Positions 39,101-45,630 of a stretch of DNA of 64,000 bases are shown piece after piece. Origin of the DNA: Aplectana chamaeleonis. Taxonomy: Eukaryota > Nematoda > Chromadorea > Rhabditida > Cosmocercidae. Position 1 is the first letter of the stretch, and every line of letters starts with the position of its first letter. The notes beneath the pieces are model-generated. The model saw only the letters and a program-made list of their open reading frames with translations, was not told the origin of the DNA and made no database searches. Both the position numbers and the translations under genes were made by a program. Location: the NCBI GenBank assembly GCA_029168955.1, contig JAPDOI010000361.1:620001-684000 (forward strand). The letters are read 5' to 3'.

Positions 39101-42100
39101 TCTATGACATCTGTGATCAGCGGTAGAAGTTCAATTATAGGCTTCTTCAGAATGGCTGGACAGATACCATCTGGTCCGATTTCCTTCGAATTCCGCATGT
39201 CCTTGATAGCCTTTTCCACTTGCGTAAAAGTGAAGTCCTCGGAAGCGTTCATCAGCGGCAGACGGCTCAGTTCTCTTAGGCCCCTGTCATAGTTGGATGA
39301 GCCGACGTCTCCAGCCCGGTCGATACACACAGAATGCATTGGAAATGGGATGCAAAAATCACTCGGTGTATCCCCCCGCACCCCCCAACACCCCCCCGCC
39401 CGATACGCATGCACAACATGGTGAGGTGAAGCTGAGAAAATCACTTGGTGTATCCCCCCCCGCACCCCCCCCCCTCGGTCGATACGTATGTTTAAAATGA
39501 TGGAGTGAGGTTGAGAAAGTCACTCAATGTATCCGACGCGGTCGATATCCATGCAATACGTGGATGACGGCGGATTAGAAATTCACCGGGTGGGCGGGTC
39601 GAAGATAAAACATTGCGTATCACTAGAAAGCTAACCTTACTGCTACTTCCGTTTCTTCACTTTACTCTCCTTCACTATTTCTCTGAACAGGTGCAATCCT
39701 GTTGGCCACGTAATCATCGTCATATCTAGTTGGATGCACCGAGTGATTTTCTCAACCTCACTCCATCATTTTAAACACACGTATCGACCGGGTGGGTGTT
39801 GGGGGGTGCGGGGGGAGGGGGGTGTTGGGGGGAGTCGGTGGGTTGCAGATGCAAATAGCACCAATTCTGACCGGGGCCTTACCGTGACTCTGTTTTGTAC
39901 GCCTCGCTTGGTACGTGTGATGAAAAAGTTTTTGCCAAGAGCATATGCGGAAGCCTTTCCTGATTCGAAGACGCAGTTATCGAACTCTATGGTAGAGTTC
40001 AAGGAGGGGGCGGACTTGCCAGAGAGCTTCCTCAATACTTTCCACGTCATTGTTCCATCGGCTTTGAAATTCAATTTCTCAGTGAACTTCTCCCAACTGT
40101 CTTTCTTGTGCTTGTCCAGGTCTCTTAATCTCATCATCCAGCTTGGCCACTTCAGGATCCAAATGATTCTTCTCAGCTCTCTTTTCGTCTCTTAACCTGA
40201 TTCTGTGTAGTATCTCCCTGGTTACATTAGGGTAAAAAATTTGCACACGCCCTTCAGGTATAGCCGCTTTTGTAGCCTTCCGGATGGCTTCAGACACGTG
40301 GCGCTCTTTCTGATGCACATCGCCAATCCATGGGTGATCAGCTGCCTGGCGGAGCGCAACGTCTCTGAACAGGCCGCAGTCGGCAAGGCCTAAATTGAGA
40401 TAAGAACGTTGACGAATACCAGTATAAGGGGCGAGAGAGTTTGAGAGATCAGTATGGAGAAATACGGGGATGTGGTCACTGGAAAGAGTTGTAGAAGTGG
40501 ACCAGGTGCAAGCATCAGAAAGATTGGATGAAACGAGGGAGATATCCGGGCTAGAAGGTCGGCCGTAGGCAGGGAGACGATTGGGCTTATCATCGTTGAG
40601 GATAATCAGATCACACTCCTCAGCCCATTCCTCGACGTCCTCCCCTCTGGCGTCAGGCTCAAGCGCAGAACAGAACGTGTGAGCATTGAAGTCACCTGCA
40701 AAGACAGCTGATGGGGACAGAGAGCAGTCAATCAACTGCTTAAAGGCAGTGTTCACGATAATTTCAGTCCCCGAGTTTTTCACATAAAACAATGCGTTGA
40801 CCTCCAAGTGTTACTAAAATTACGAAGAAACGGCGTGAAACGCATTAAAATGTCGTATTTCAGTGACATTGTTCTATAACATGGACTAGTTGTCCGGTTG
40901 GATGAACATGTTCATGGTGGTTGTCACCGGTGGAAAAGTGGGTCAATCGAAAATAGAAGAACGTTTTATGCAAAGCAGGATTAGTTAGGGTCCTAAGGAA
41001 AGAAGGGAGCAATAGAGAGGTGAGAATCGCAAAGGACGGGTCCACAAAAGATTTTATTGTCACAACAAACACTTCCTGTGATACTCAAGAGGCGGGGTGA
41101 TACTTAAAGGCAGCATACACGCTCACAAAAATGGTTGAGATAACAGCATAAATAGAACCGCCTGGCCCCTACCATGCCGTCAACGGCGTTTGAAGCGCTA
41201 AAAACCATCCAGGTTGACAGAATTTGAGCATTCCCGTCTCGGACGCCTGTGGAACCCCACCCCTACAAATAACAGAATGAAGAGTGAGGCATGTGGAAGC
41301 ATTTGATAATTTAGAGCGATAGCACTATATAATGGGAGTCTACGAGAGAAACAGCTTGATTTCCCTGTATATAACTTGTTTACATACCGATTAATTCCCA
41401 TCCACTTTCAAGAAAGCCCGTCTACTCCGGCTGGCTTATAAAATGGAGCATTTCATCAGTAAACAGACATGTTATATTCAGGTAAACCAAGCCGTTTCTC
41501 TCGTAGACTCTCATTTGCTAGGGCTATCACTCTAAGCTATCAAATGTTTTCACATGCCTCACTCTTCATTCTGTTATTCGTAGGGGTGGGGTTCCACAGG
41601 CTTTCGAGACGGGAATGCTTGAATTCTGTCAACCTGGATGGTTTTCAGCGCTTCAAACGCCGTTGACGAGATGGTAGGGGCCAGGCGGTCCTATTTGTGC
41701 TGTTATCTCAACCATGCTTGTGAGCGTGTATGCTGCCTTTAAGGATTTCGTGTACTTTTGGTGCGTTTTTCTCAATTTCTTCGTCATTTTAGTTCTACCC
41801 GGGGGCCACTTAATCAATACAGCGAATAATCTCAAAATTGAAGATTATCGTGAACACTGCCTTTAAGAAGAGGAATGGGGTTGTAGGTTGGTGGGACAAG
41901 AAGTGGAGGGAGGGATGTAAATCTTAAAGAGAGATAAAGGGGTTTTGAGAGGGAGGTGAACGGGAACGCACTCGAGAGTACCGTCCTTGGGAACATTTGG
42001 AATTATATGAGAAGGTAAGTTAGAAAATACGAATGTAGAAACTCCGCCTCCAAGAGCTGTCCTTGGGATGTGATAGGCAGTATAGCCAGGAATGTCTGGT

Positions 42101-42992
42101 TGGGGACAAGTAGTAGAGGGAGAAATTTGGTTTCCTGAACCATAATAACATCCGGATGATGAGTAAGTGCGAATAGTGGGAGTTCAGACAATTTGGTACG
42201 AAGGCCGTTAAGATTTATATGTACAATAGAGAGGGGGCGGTTGGTGAATGAGGAATCAGAGTTACGGGGGGCAGAGCACAGAACACAGCGGAAGGATGAG
42301 TCGTGATGCCTCACAGAACTAAGACCTGAACAGGAGAAGTGCACCTACCTTTGGCATCCAAAGCATTGGACGCTGGTTCCATTCCAAGTGACATCTCTGC
42401 CGCATGTGGCACATGGGTACTTCTTCTTCTGCACAGGTCCAGGATTCCTCTCGACCCCAGCTCTTTGTAGTAGAATCTTCAGGAGAGCTGGGGCCAGCCA
42501 GCGACTCTCCCATGACAAAAACCCTCTCGGTGGAGGAAGTGATGTCGGCTTGCACGAAGGTGTTGTTGTTTCCTTCACACTGCCACGGCACGGACGTACG
42601 ACATCTCGGCAGCATTTTTCTTTTGTGTGCAGTCCTGGTGGTCATCCACATTTACTCATTCGGCCAGAAACGCTGAAACAATTTTAATCGTTAATGCTGC
42701 TTCTAGTAGTTAGCAACGCGGTAATGGTTCGCCCTCTGTGGTACTGAAATCATATGGCGGTCTTTGACAAACGGAAAGTGATCGAAATCGAAGTAGGGTA
42801 CCGCTGTGACTGGTTTTGTATTTTTTCGCTATTATATGTGGTTCAATTGATGCTTCATTTCTGCCAGCAATCTCATTTTATGTCAGTTGATACTGTGTAT
42901 GCATCATCCTTGAACGAATTCAAACTTTTTAGGACCGGAAGACGACTTCGATGTTGCAAAAGCTGAAGGTTTGTGAAGAAAAAGATAACTGA
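18048..42992 (+). CDS. PAIP1-like MIF4G-domain translation factor (ten joined exons)
   Basis: Exons: 18048-18130, 18198-18264, 31076-31213, 32604-32687, 32851-32982, 35299-35412, 36612-36715, 36769-36989, 37051-37133 and, less surely, 42933-42992. All junctions are GT-AG and in phase, giving 342 codons before the last exon and 361 residues in total. Known: PAIP1 proteins bind poly(A)-binding protein and eIF4A through an eIF4G-like HEAT (MIF4G) domain and stimulate translation in the cytoplasm. Seen: helical MIF4G repeats in exons 3-8, a diagnostic LVELRKSAWGG block in exon 8 (compare LVELRSSNWGR in mammalian PAIP1, from memory), and an acidic C-terminus in exon 9 like the PABP-binding PAM1 segment. 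Odd: 25 kb of genome for about 1.1 kb of CDS, because the introns are full of transposons. The N-terminal PAM2 motif is not seen and may lie in an upstream exon. Start chosen: first ATG after the acceptor ending at 18032; an in-frame stop lies at 18021. Confidence 0.85.
18198..18264 (+). CDS. PAIP1-like gene, exon 2
   Basis: Acceptor TTGTTCAG; donor CAAGAA|GTATGTC. Joined to exon 1 by a 67-bp intron. Encodes YIPSQELHNDMVHSDNMVSL and ends in phase 0, leading into the MIF4G domain. Confidence 0.8.
18687..19300. repeat. Satellite array, about 111-bp unit with an internal dyad
   Basis: Seen: five to six units. Repeat starts marked by CGACGGTGCAGCCG fall near 18700, 18810, 18921 and 19091, so the period is about 111 bp, with one short unit. 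Each unit holds the hairpin GGTGCAGCC..GGCTGCACC, the string AAATAGGGTTCAAACTGATT and CCCGATACACGACAGATT. The array decays toward 19300. It lies in intron 2 of the PAIP1-like gene. The open frame across it is a by-product of the repeat. Confidence 0.9.
19722..20348. mobile_element. Foldback element F1, second copy, carrying an inner TIR insertion
   Basis: Starts TATAGTCTACAGCAATGGAA and ends CCACTGCTGTAGACTAT, like F1 at 2258-6361. Close to the right arm, a second element (about 20000-20320) interrupts the sequence CCTCACCA/TGGTCC. Its own ends pair (GGGTCTCATTCGCC with GGCGAATACGACCCC, and AACCCGCCG with CGGCGGGTT). Non-coding. It lies in intron 2 of the PAIP1-like gene. Confidence 0.7.
20349..21231. 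other. Intronic spacer with CpG-rich palindromic patch
   Basis: A patch at about 20590-20670 repeats GCCGGC..CGCCGGC strings (short inverted repeats), and a related patch follows near 20740-20790. No exon of the PAIP1-like gene is visible here. Confidence 0.4.
21232..21885. repeat. Minisatellite, about 42-bp unit, about 15 copies
   Basis: Seen: tandem GGGTCCCGCACACTTTCT, then ACGGCGTCC(T)ACGCACTTCCACTT, period 42 bp, with point and small length variants. Because 42 is a multiple of three, long open frames appear in several frames on both strands (for example LGSRTLFRRP-type peptide repeats). I treat them as non-coding. Confidence 0.9.
21886..23879. other. Intronic anonymous DNA
   Basis: AT-rich. 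A CA-type microsatellite lies at about 21955-22000. A 35-bp direct duplication (GGAAGAAAAGAAAACGAACT) lies at about 23268-23330. No exon or RNA gene recognised. Confidence 0.5.
23880..27613 (-). mobile_element. LINE (Jockey/CR1-like) retrotransposon, copy B, nearly full length but broken
   Basis: Read on the minus strand. A PHD-like C4HC3 finger (CATCGEDVNWRHTSVQCFGC, then RWVHLSCSG, FRCVLC) lies at about 27090-27250. The AP-endonuclease start (IVHINLNGLRAKLSEL, then PDVIMVQETKLSP) follows. RT blocks are at 24.9-25.8 kb (AIGPDGICPAVLKK, PLPKPGKPQASVKGYRPIGL, HGFRKMHSTTTALLE, VAVALDLTKALD). The C-terminal CPDCGTIGHDTAHLFNC motif is at about 24120-24175. Known: APE-type non-LTR retrotransposon. 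Several frameshifts break the ORFs. The 3' end shows a short tandem repeat of CCGCGAAATAG-like units (23880-23970). It lies antisense to the PAIP1-like gene inside intron 2. Confidence 0.9.
27614..29044. other. Intronic anonymous DNA, A/T-rich degenerate repeats
   Basis: From 28000 to 28800, loosely repeated words such as TTGAAAATT, GAATTTGGC and GGTTGAAAAT recur, suggesting an old decayed array. A C run lies at 28842-28851. No exon recognised. Confidence 0.4.
29457..30714 (-). mobile_element. Mariner transposon, near-intact (1,258 bp)
   Basis: Seen: flanking TA on both sides (29455-29456 and 30715-30716), the canonical mariner target duplication. Imperfect terminal inverted repeats of about 30 bp: CCAGATTGTCCAATAATTC at the left, and GAATAATTGGACGGCCTGG (with CGGACAG further in) at the right. 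It encodes a DD34D transposase on the minus strand. The size is standard for mariner. It sits inside a TTAA-target element in intron 2 of the PAIP1-like gene. Confidence 0.95.
29532..30546 (-). pseudogene. Mariner transposase (DD34D), one frameshift near the N-terminus
   Basis: Role: binds the element's inverted repeats and performs cut-and-paste transposition at TA. Seen: the start MDRGRIRTFVYYEWL is at 30546; one extra base just after shifts the frame, and the rest is open from about 30490 to 29532 (the 302-residue part begins with MSQRTVSRWF). Landmarks: helix-turn-helix region (QRTVSRWFNRFESGD, GRPSTVDDDEVRR, TLGCSRSTIHNRL); catalytic triad TGDESW, HDNARPH and SPDLAPSDYHLF, with exactly 34 residues between the second and third aspartates. 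Length is close to the usual 340-350 residues. Odd: base composition is clearly GC-rich against AT-rich flanks, which points to recent arrival, possibly by horizontal transfer. With the frameshift, this copy is probably not autonomous. Confidence 0.92.
31076..31213 (+). CDS. PAIP1-like gene, exon 3 (start of MIF4G domain)
   Basis: Acceptor CCGCTTTCAG; donor GAAATG|GTTCGA. 46 codons in phase 0, helical (IQVGLEQILSDTDDFDSWAG, then EPTRVVAIHMIFEM). The intron before it is 12.8 kb and carries a satellite, a minisatellite, a LINE and the mariner-bearing element. Confidence 0.85.
31420..31800 (-). mobile_element. RTE-type LINE, 3' tail fragment
   Basis: Minus-strand open frame with RLRLLGHILRRTPDRLVQHA, then GRRRKFWPDVVKEDLKSLGI, then RFRRKWNSDSW-like sequence (here VSFRRKWNSDSWMECVQ) and AEDRE. 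Known: this is the typical end of RTE-clade reverse transcriptase ORFs in nematodes and flatworms. It is 5'-truncated, as LINE insertions commonly are, and lies antisense in intron 3 of the PAIP1-like gene. Confidence 0.85.
31898..31968. repeat. Long near-perfect hairpin in an intron
   Basis: Two 34-base arms, ATTCAAATTTTTATTGCAAG... and ...CTTGCAATAAAAATTTGAAT, pair with one mismatch around a three-base loop (TGC). It is transcribed as part of intron 3. The loop is tighter than in microRNA precursors. It could be a tiny inverted-repeat element or a replication palindrome. Confidence 0.75.
32604..32687 (+). CDS. PAIP1-like gene, exon 4
   Basis: Acceptor GATTTGCAG; donor ACAGAG|GTATCA. 28 codons, phase 0 (AISVAPRPLSGN, then TLARLLNFLCTE), equivalent to the helix that in PAIP1 runs into the LCNYLSHH-type segment. 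Confidence 0.85.
32851..32982 (+). CDS. PAIP1-like gene, exon 5
   Basis: Acceptor CTACTTTCAG; donor GAGATG|GTACGC. 44 codons, phase 0: IPTLLRDAVLKLLCDFHSKR, then INLCIFFAETYEKIEM. The second part matches the family's F-x-G-E-L-Y-x-x-L-E helix in position and character. Confidence 0.9.
33520..33989. mobile_element. TTAA/TCAA-target MITE, AGRCACAGTCC ends
   Basis: Left end AGACACAGTCCAACCTCAGA and right end CTCTGAGGTTGGACTGTGCCT, each flanked by TCAA (33516-33519 and 33990-33993). The inside is related to 8677-9158 (TTTTTCTGCCTATCTTG, ACGGAGTTACGGCTCCT). About 470 bp. It lies in intron 5 of the PAIP1-like gene. Confidence 0.7.
33994..35298. other. Intronic anonymous DNA
   Basis: Rest of intron 5. 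The motif CGGAAACGGAA recurs near 34015-34050 and again near 34870-34960, so part of this may be a decayed element. No exon found. Confidence 0.4.
35299..35412 (+). CDS. PAIP1-like gene, exon 6
   Basis: Acceptor TTTTTTTGAAG (purine before AG, a little unusual); donor GTAAAG|GTACGA. 38 codons, phase 0: VGEALLEQLDDLLKLDMTDN, then LMKTVIQLVK. In PAIP1 the equivalent segment is the VGLRELLNALF / NLICAVKLLK region. Confidence 0.85.
35413..36611. other. Intron 6, with a lone right end of a TTAA element
   Basis: AATCGTGAACATTGCCTTTGA at about 36384-36404 is the right end of the AGGCAGTG family; I found no matching left end nearby. Otherwise no feature. The open frames here do not splice into the gene. 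Confidence 0.45.
36612..36715 (+). CDS. PAIP1-like gene, exon 7
   Basis: Acceptor CATTCGCAG; donor AGCGA|GTAGGTT. Encodes LCGRHLDASNTTEPLVNQLL and further helix. An open frame right after 35461 looked like an exon, but it has no workable donor and the family spacing needs none there, so exon 6 joins exon 7 directly. Confidence 0.85.
36769..36989 (+). CDS. PAIP1-like gene, exon 8 (end of MIF4G domain and serine-rich linker)
   Basis: 53-bp intron before it (acceptor CCCTGCAG). Opens with VKTQVMSLVELRKSAWGG, the strongest match to the family, then a serine-rich linker (DAVPSSSSLSGRNSDSAVII) and an acidic stretch (LELNDEEKSFLESQFNAMDG). Donor GATG|GTAGGTG. Confidence 0.9.
37051..37133 (+). CDS. 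PAIP1-like gene, exon 9 (acidic C-terminal segment)
   Basis: 61-bp intron before it (acceptor GGTGTTTTAG). Encodes LDDADEDQSFDEQEVMKDFG, then DFVKEEE; donor GAGGAG|GTATGG. Acidic with regularly placed aromatic residues, as in the PABP-binding PAM1 segment of PAIP1 (DDIDDEMDPEIEEAY in mammals, from memory). Confidence 0.85.
39283..39878. repeat. Insertion in LINE copy C made of inverted/tandem GGTCGATACAYA units
   Basis: The LINE reading (NRVTVR ... ELSRLPLM) breaks here. The insert contains repeated CGGTCGATACACACAGAATG / ATACGTATGTTTAAAATGAT words, GTGATTTTCTCAACCTCACT in both orientations, and C-rich runs (CACCCCCCAACACCCCCCCG at about 39380; G-rich counterpart at 39800-39840). A duplicated RDRGL-like edge flanks it. 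Inferred: a small inverted-repeat element with internal unit duplication. Confidence 0.55.
40744..41862. mobile_element. Outer TTAA-target MITE inserted in LINE copy C
   Basis: TTAA at 40740-40743 and 41863-41866; ends AGGCAGTGTTCACGATAAT and GATTATCGTGAACACTGCCT. In the sister LINE copy B, the same place reads CAGCTGCTTGAGAAGTGGGA without the element, so the empty site is visible. It carries an inner element (41108-41738). No transposase. Confidence 0.92.
41108..41738. mobile_element. Inner TTAA-target foldback element nested in the outer MITE
   Basis: TTAA at 41104-41107 and 41739-41742; ends AGGCAGCATACACGCTCACA and TGTGAGCGTGTATGCTGCCT. Long arms (roughly 250-300 bp each) are near-perfect inverted copies, so the same peptide words (HASLFILLFVGVGFHR) read on both strands. 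The empty site GATACTTAAGGATTTC is preserved in the sister element at about 29398-29413. No transposase. Confidence 0.92.
42933..42992 (+). CDS. PAIP1-like gene, possible last exon
   Basis: Acceptor ACTTTTTAG ending at 42932. In the phase required by exon 9 it reads DRKTTSMLQKLKVCEEKDN and stops. A different phase gives the acidic reading PEDDFDVAKAE with a donor-like GAAG|GTTTGT, which suits the family better but does not match the exon 9 phase. The intron would be 5.8 kb. Tentative. Confidence 0.4.
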   Translation, partial: DRKTTSMLQKLKVCEEKDN

Positions 42993-43689
42993 AAGCTGAG
43001 GCTACACTACCTCACCTCAATCACTAAATTTAGTCATACTAAGTCGAATTCTAATGTTTGTAAGTGACTTTCATCCCGTTGTGACATTTAGCTGTCTTTT
43101 TTCGTGAAGAGGCATCTTTATATCCGCGACACCCGCATCACTCTATACATATTTGACGTGTAAGCAAATGATCTTGAGGTTGTCGTGATTGTATCTACCA
43201 TGTTGAGAGGCTTTGGCAGCCTTCACGAGTCAATCTTTTTAGTCGTGTAAATGTTTATTTTTATTGTGCTCTTCTTGTGTATTATCAAATGGAGCAACAA
43301 GAAATGAAGCCGAACAAAACAAAAGCTTTGACCGGCGACAATGTGTGGTCCTGAAGTGATGATCGGAAGCAGGTCCAGCGGGAATCTGCGTGTCGCATTC
43401 TGAAACTCACAATTTCGCGCGTTTTTTGCATTTGCGGGTTCCGCATTTTTTAAAACGCATTTCCGCGCATTTTTGGGCTTTTCGCATGTTTTTTTCGCTC
43501 ATGAGCGGAAGCGTTTGGATGATTTACTGGTCGAGCCCAAACGGGAGAACGGGTTCAGTCGAAAATTTCAACTTGACTGAGGTTTCATCATTGGTTTGTC
43601 GTCCGTCGTTGTCATCGACACTAGAAGACAGCGAACGCGATAAAAGTGTCAGTTAAAAAAAGCTAACGAGGAATGCATACATAGACAGT
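42993..43689. other. Spacer downstream of the last PAIP1-like exon
   Basis: AT-rich, no second gene. No canonical AATAAA was found close to the proposed stop, so the true 3' end of the PAIP1-like gene is unresolved. Confidence 0.4.
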
Positions 43690-45630
43690 ATACATTCCAT
43701 CCGACGGAGTCGTTTTCGGATATCCGGGTCGGATAATCCGATCGGATAATTATCCGAAATCCGATCCGACGTCAGCGATTTCGGATCGACCCGAAATCCG
43801 ATCAGACGAAAAAACACGATATCCGGAACAACTGAATTGCGGAAAAGTGAAAATCCAAGGATCCTATCAAAAGACCGGATAATCGGATAAAAAAAACGGG
43901 TTAAAACGAATAATCGATCGTATCGAAATCGGATAATTTTGGGTGAAAACCGGATAAAATCGGGTAGAACGGGTTCATTTCGATGGTGTGCGCCTTTGAC
44001 TAACGCTCGCACGTGCAAATTGGCGCATTGCCGTCGCCAATCTTGAAATTTCGTTAGGTTTTTTCTCTTCGGCAATAGCACTATTTCCTTGAATAATCAT
44101 CCTGAGTTTAGAATGCGCGTCCACTGGAAGTATTCAATAAATAACTTGAATAAATCCAGAAGGCTCCCTCTTCTAGTGTGAATCTCCAAAACTTTTTTTA
44201 CTATATGCGTTCATGACTTTTGTGTGCTTATAACACGCTCAGAGCAACATTTGTTGTAGGCAACGAGTACGTGACTCCATTTCCTTGCTCGCAGTCGTTT
44301 TATCCCCATCGTAGATAGATGCGGAGCAGCTAGTTTGTGAAGACCCCATCTAATAAAGTAAAAAATGAGGTGAGGACCGACGGCATCACTTCTATGATAT
44401 TGATGCAGAGAACTGCGAGTAGCGGAAAATTGAAGCATAAGTCGACAGCTTTTTTTTGTATTCTCATCTGATTCGCCGGATTAAGCCGTTGGTGTATAGG
44501 AGCGACAGACAAGGACGTGAAATACGATAGTATTCGGGCATTAGATAAACTAATATGAGTCAACTCAAGACATTGGCGCGTTATTATCTGGATACGGAGT
44601 GCTCAAAGGCAGCGTTCACAATAAGAAGTATCTAATTTTGGATGTTTCTGATTAGGTAAGTCCACTAGGGGAAAAGCCCTAGCAGAACCATCACATACCG
44701 GAGGAAAACTGTTTGAAGAAATCTCCAAAACTCAATTATGCATGTAGGTGTATTTTGGGAGACTGCCGAAAAAGCTTCAAACCTGACGTCGGAAATGGTT
44801 CGCCCCGCTTCCTCCCTGGACGAGTTACCCTCCGCAGCCACCATGGGGACATGTGCTGTCTACACACCCAGGGAGGTGTCCTGTTTTTGCAGTTTGAAAC
44901 GCCATGCCACTCAACGCGAGCGAAGTGGTCCCCAGTGGAACTAGACCCGCAAAAGGCGGACAGCTCCTCTCTCTGTGTGTAGAGAGCCCCTGTCCCGCCA
45001 CCATGACGGTCGGCTGCAAGTTCGGGGGGGGGGCACTATGGTATGGCACGTGGACACGCCCATTTTTCCACGCAGCCGTGGAAGAGGTTTGCCAACCATG
45101 GGTTGACCTCCCCTTCCAAAAAATTAGGATAGTCGTTACGGCGCGAAGAATGGGCCTTACTGAGTGAGATAGTGGCCCCACCCGCTGCCATAGCACCCAA
45201 ATATTTTTCAGTATCAATTTGCTGCCAATTTACTTTTTTATCTGAAGATTTGTTATATCCGGTCCAACAGCTTATATCAACCATACCTTTAAGATTTCCT
45301 TAAACCGTTGATTTGTTTGTTTTACGAATAATATATGAAGATTGCACGTAGTTTTAGAATGCAATTTTCTCGAATACATTAAGTTGAACCCTCGGTACCG
45401 CCAAAAATTGTTCTTAGCCGATTTATCATCCGAATCATCCGGAGGATGCGATTTTATCCGATCAGATATCCGATAACCGATCTGGTCTAAAATTCTCGTT
45501 TCGGTTAGGATCCGTTATCAAAAATTCTCGTTTGGGCGAGTATCCGTTTTAACCGACGAGTCGGTTTGCGAAATTGGCATTATCCGAAAATCCGATCCGA
45601 CGCGATTTTGGCCATCGGATGGAATGTATA
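43690..45630. mobile_element. Inverted-repeat element rich in TCGGATAATCCGA words
   Basis: Ends pair: TATACATTCCATCCGACGG at the left and TCGGATGGAATGTATA at the right. Both ends are packed with ATCCGAAATCCGATCC-type words in opposite orientations (43700-43990 and 45415-45620). The middle is anonymous; a lone AGGCAGCGTTCACAATAAG end (TTAA-family-like) lies at 44607, and a GC-rich patch with short dyads at 44810-45140. No transposase. It touches the next TIR element directly. Confidence 0.6.

Larger units (their letters stand above)
37385..42640 (-). mobile_element. LINE (Jockey/CR1-like) retrotransposon, copy C, with two insertions
   Basis: Read on the minus strand. Finger: CATCGRDVTWNGTSVQCFGC near 42370-42430, then MHFSCSGLSSVRHHDSSFRC and VLC. 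Endonuclease start: IVHINLNGLRTKLSELPLFA, then HPDVIMVQETK. GDFNAHTF is at about 40690. RT blocks: IGPDGICPAILKK, PPPKPGKSQSTAKGYRP, HGFRKLHYTTTALLE, VAVALDLTKAFDSVNLG. C-terminal motif: CPDCGNQGHDTKYLFDC. It is better preserved than copies A and B but interrupted at 39.28-39.88 kb by a satellite-like insert and at 40.74-41.86 kb by nested MITEs. It fills intron 9 of the PAIP1-like gene in antisense. Confidence 0.9.

Noticed and set aside
41198..41666. Pair of similar ORFs on opposite strands
   Set aside because: They are the two inverted arms of one foldback element, not genes.
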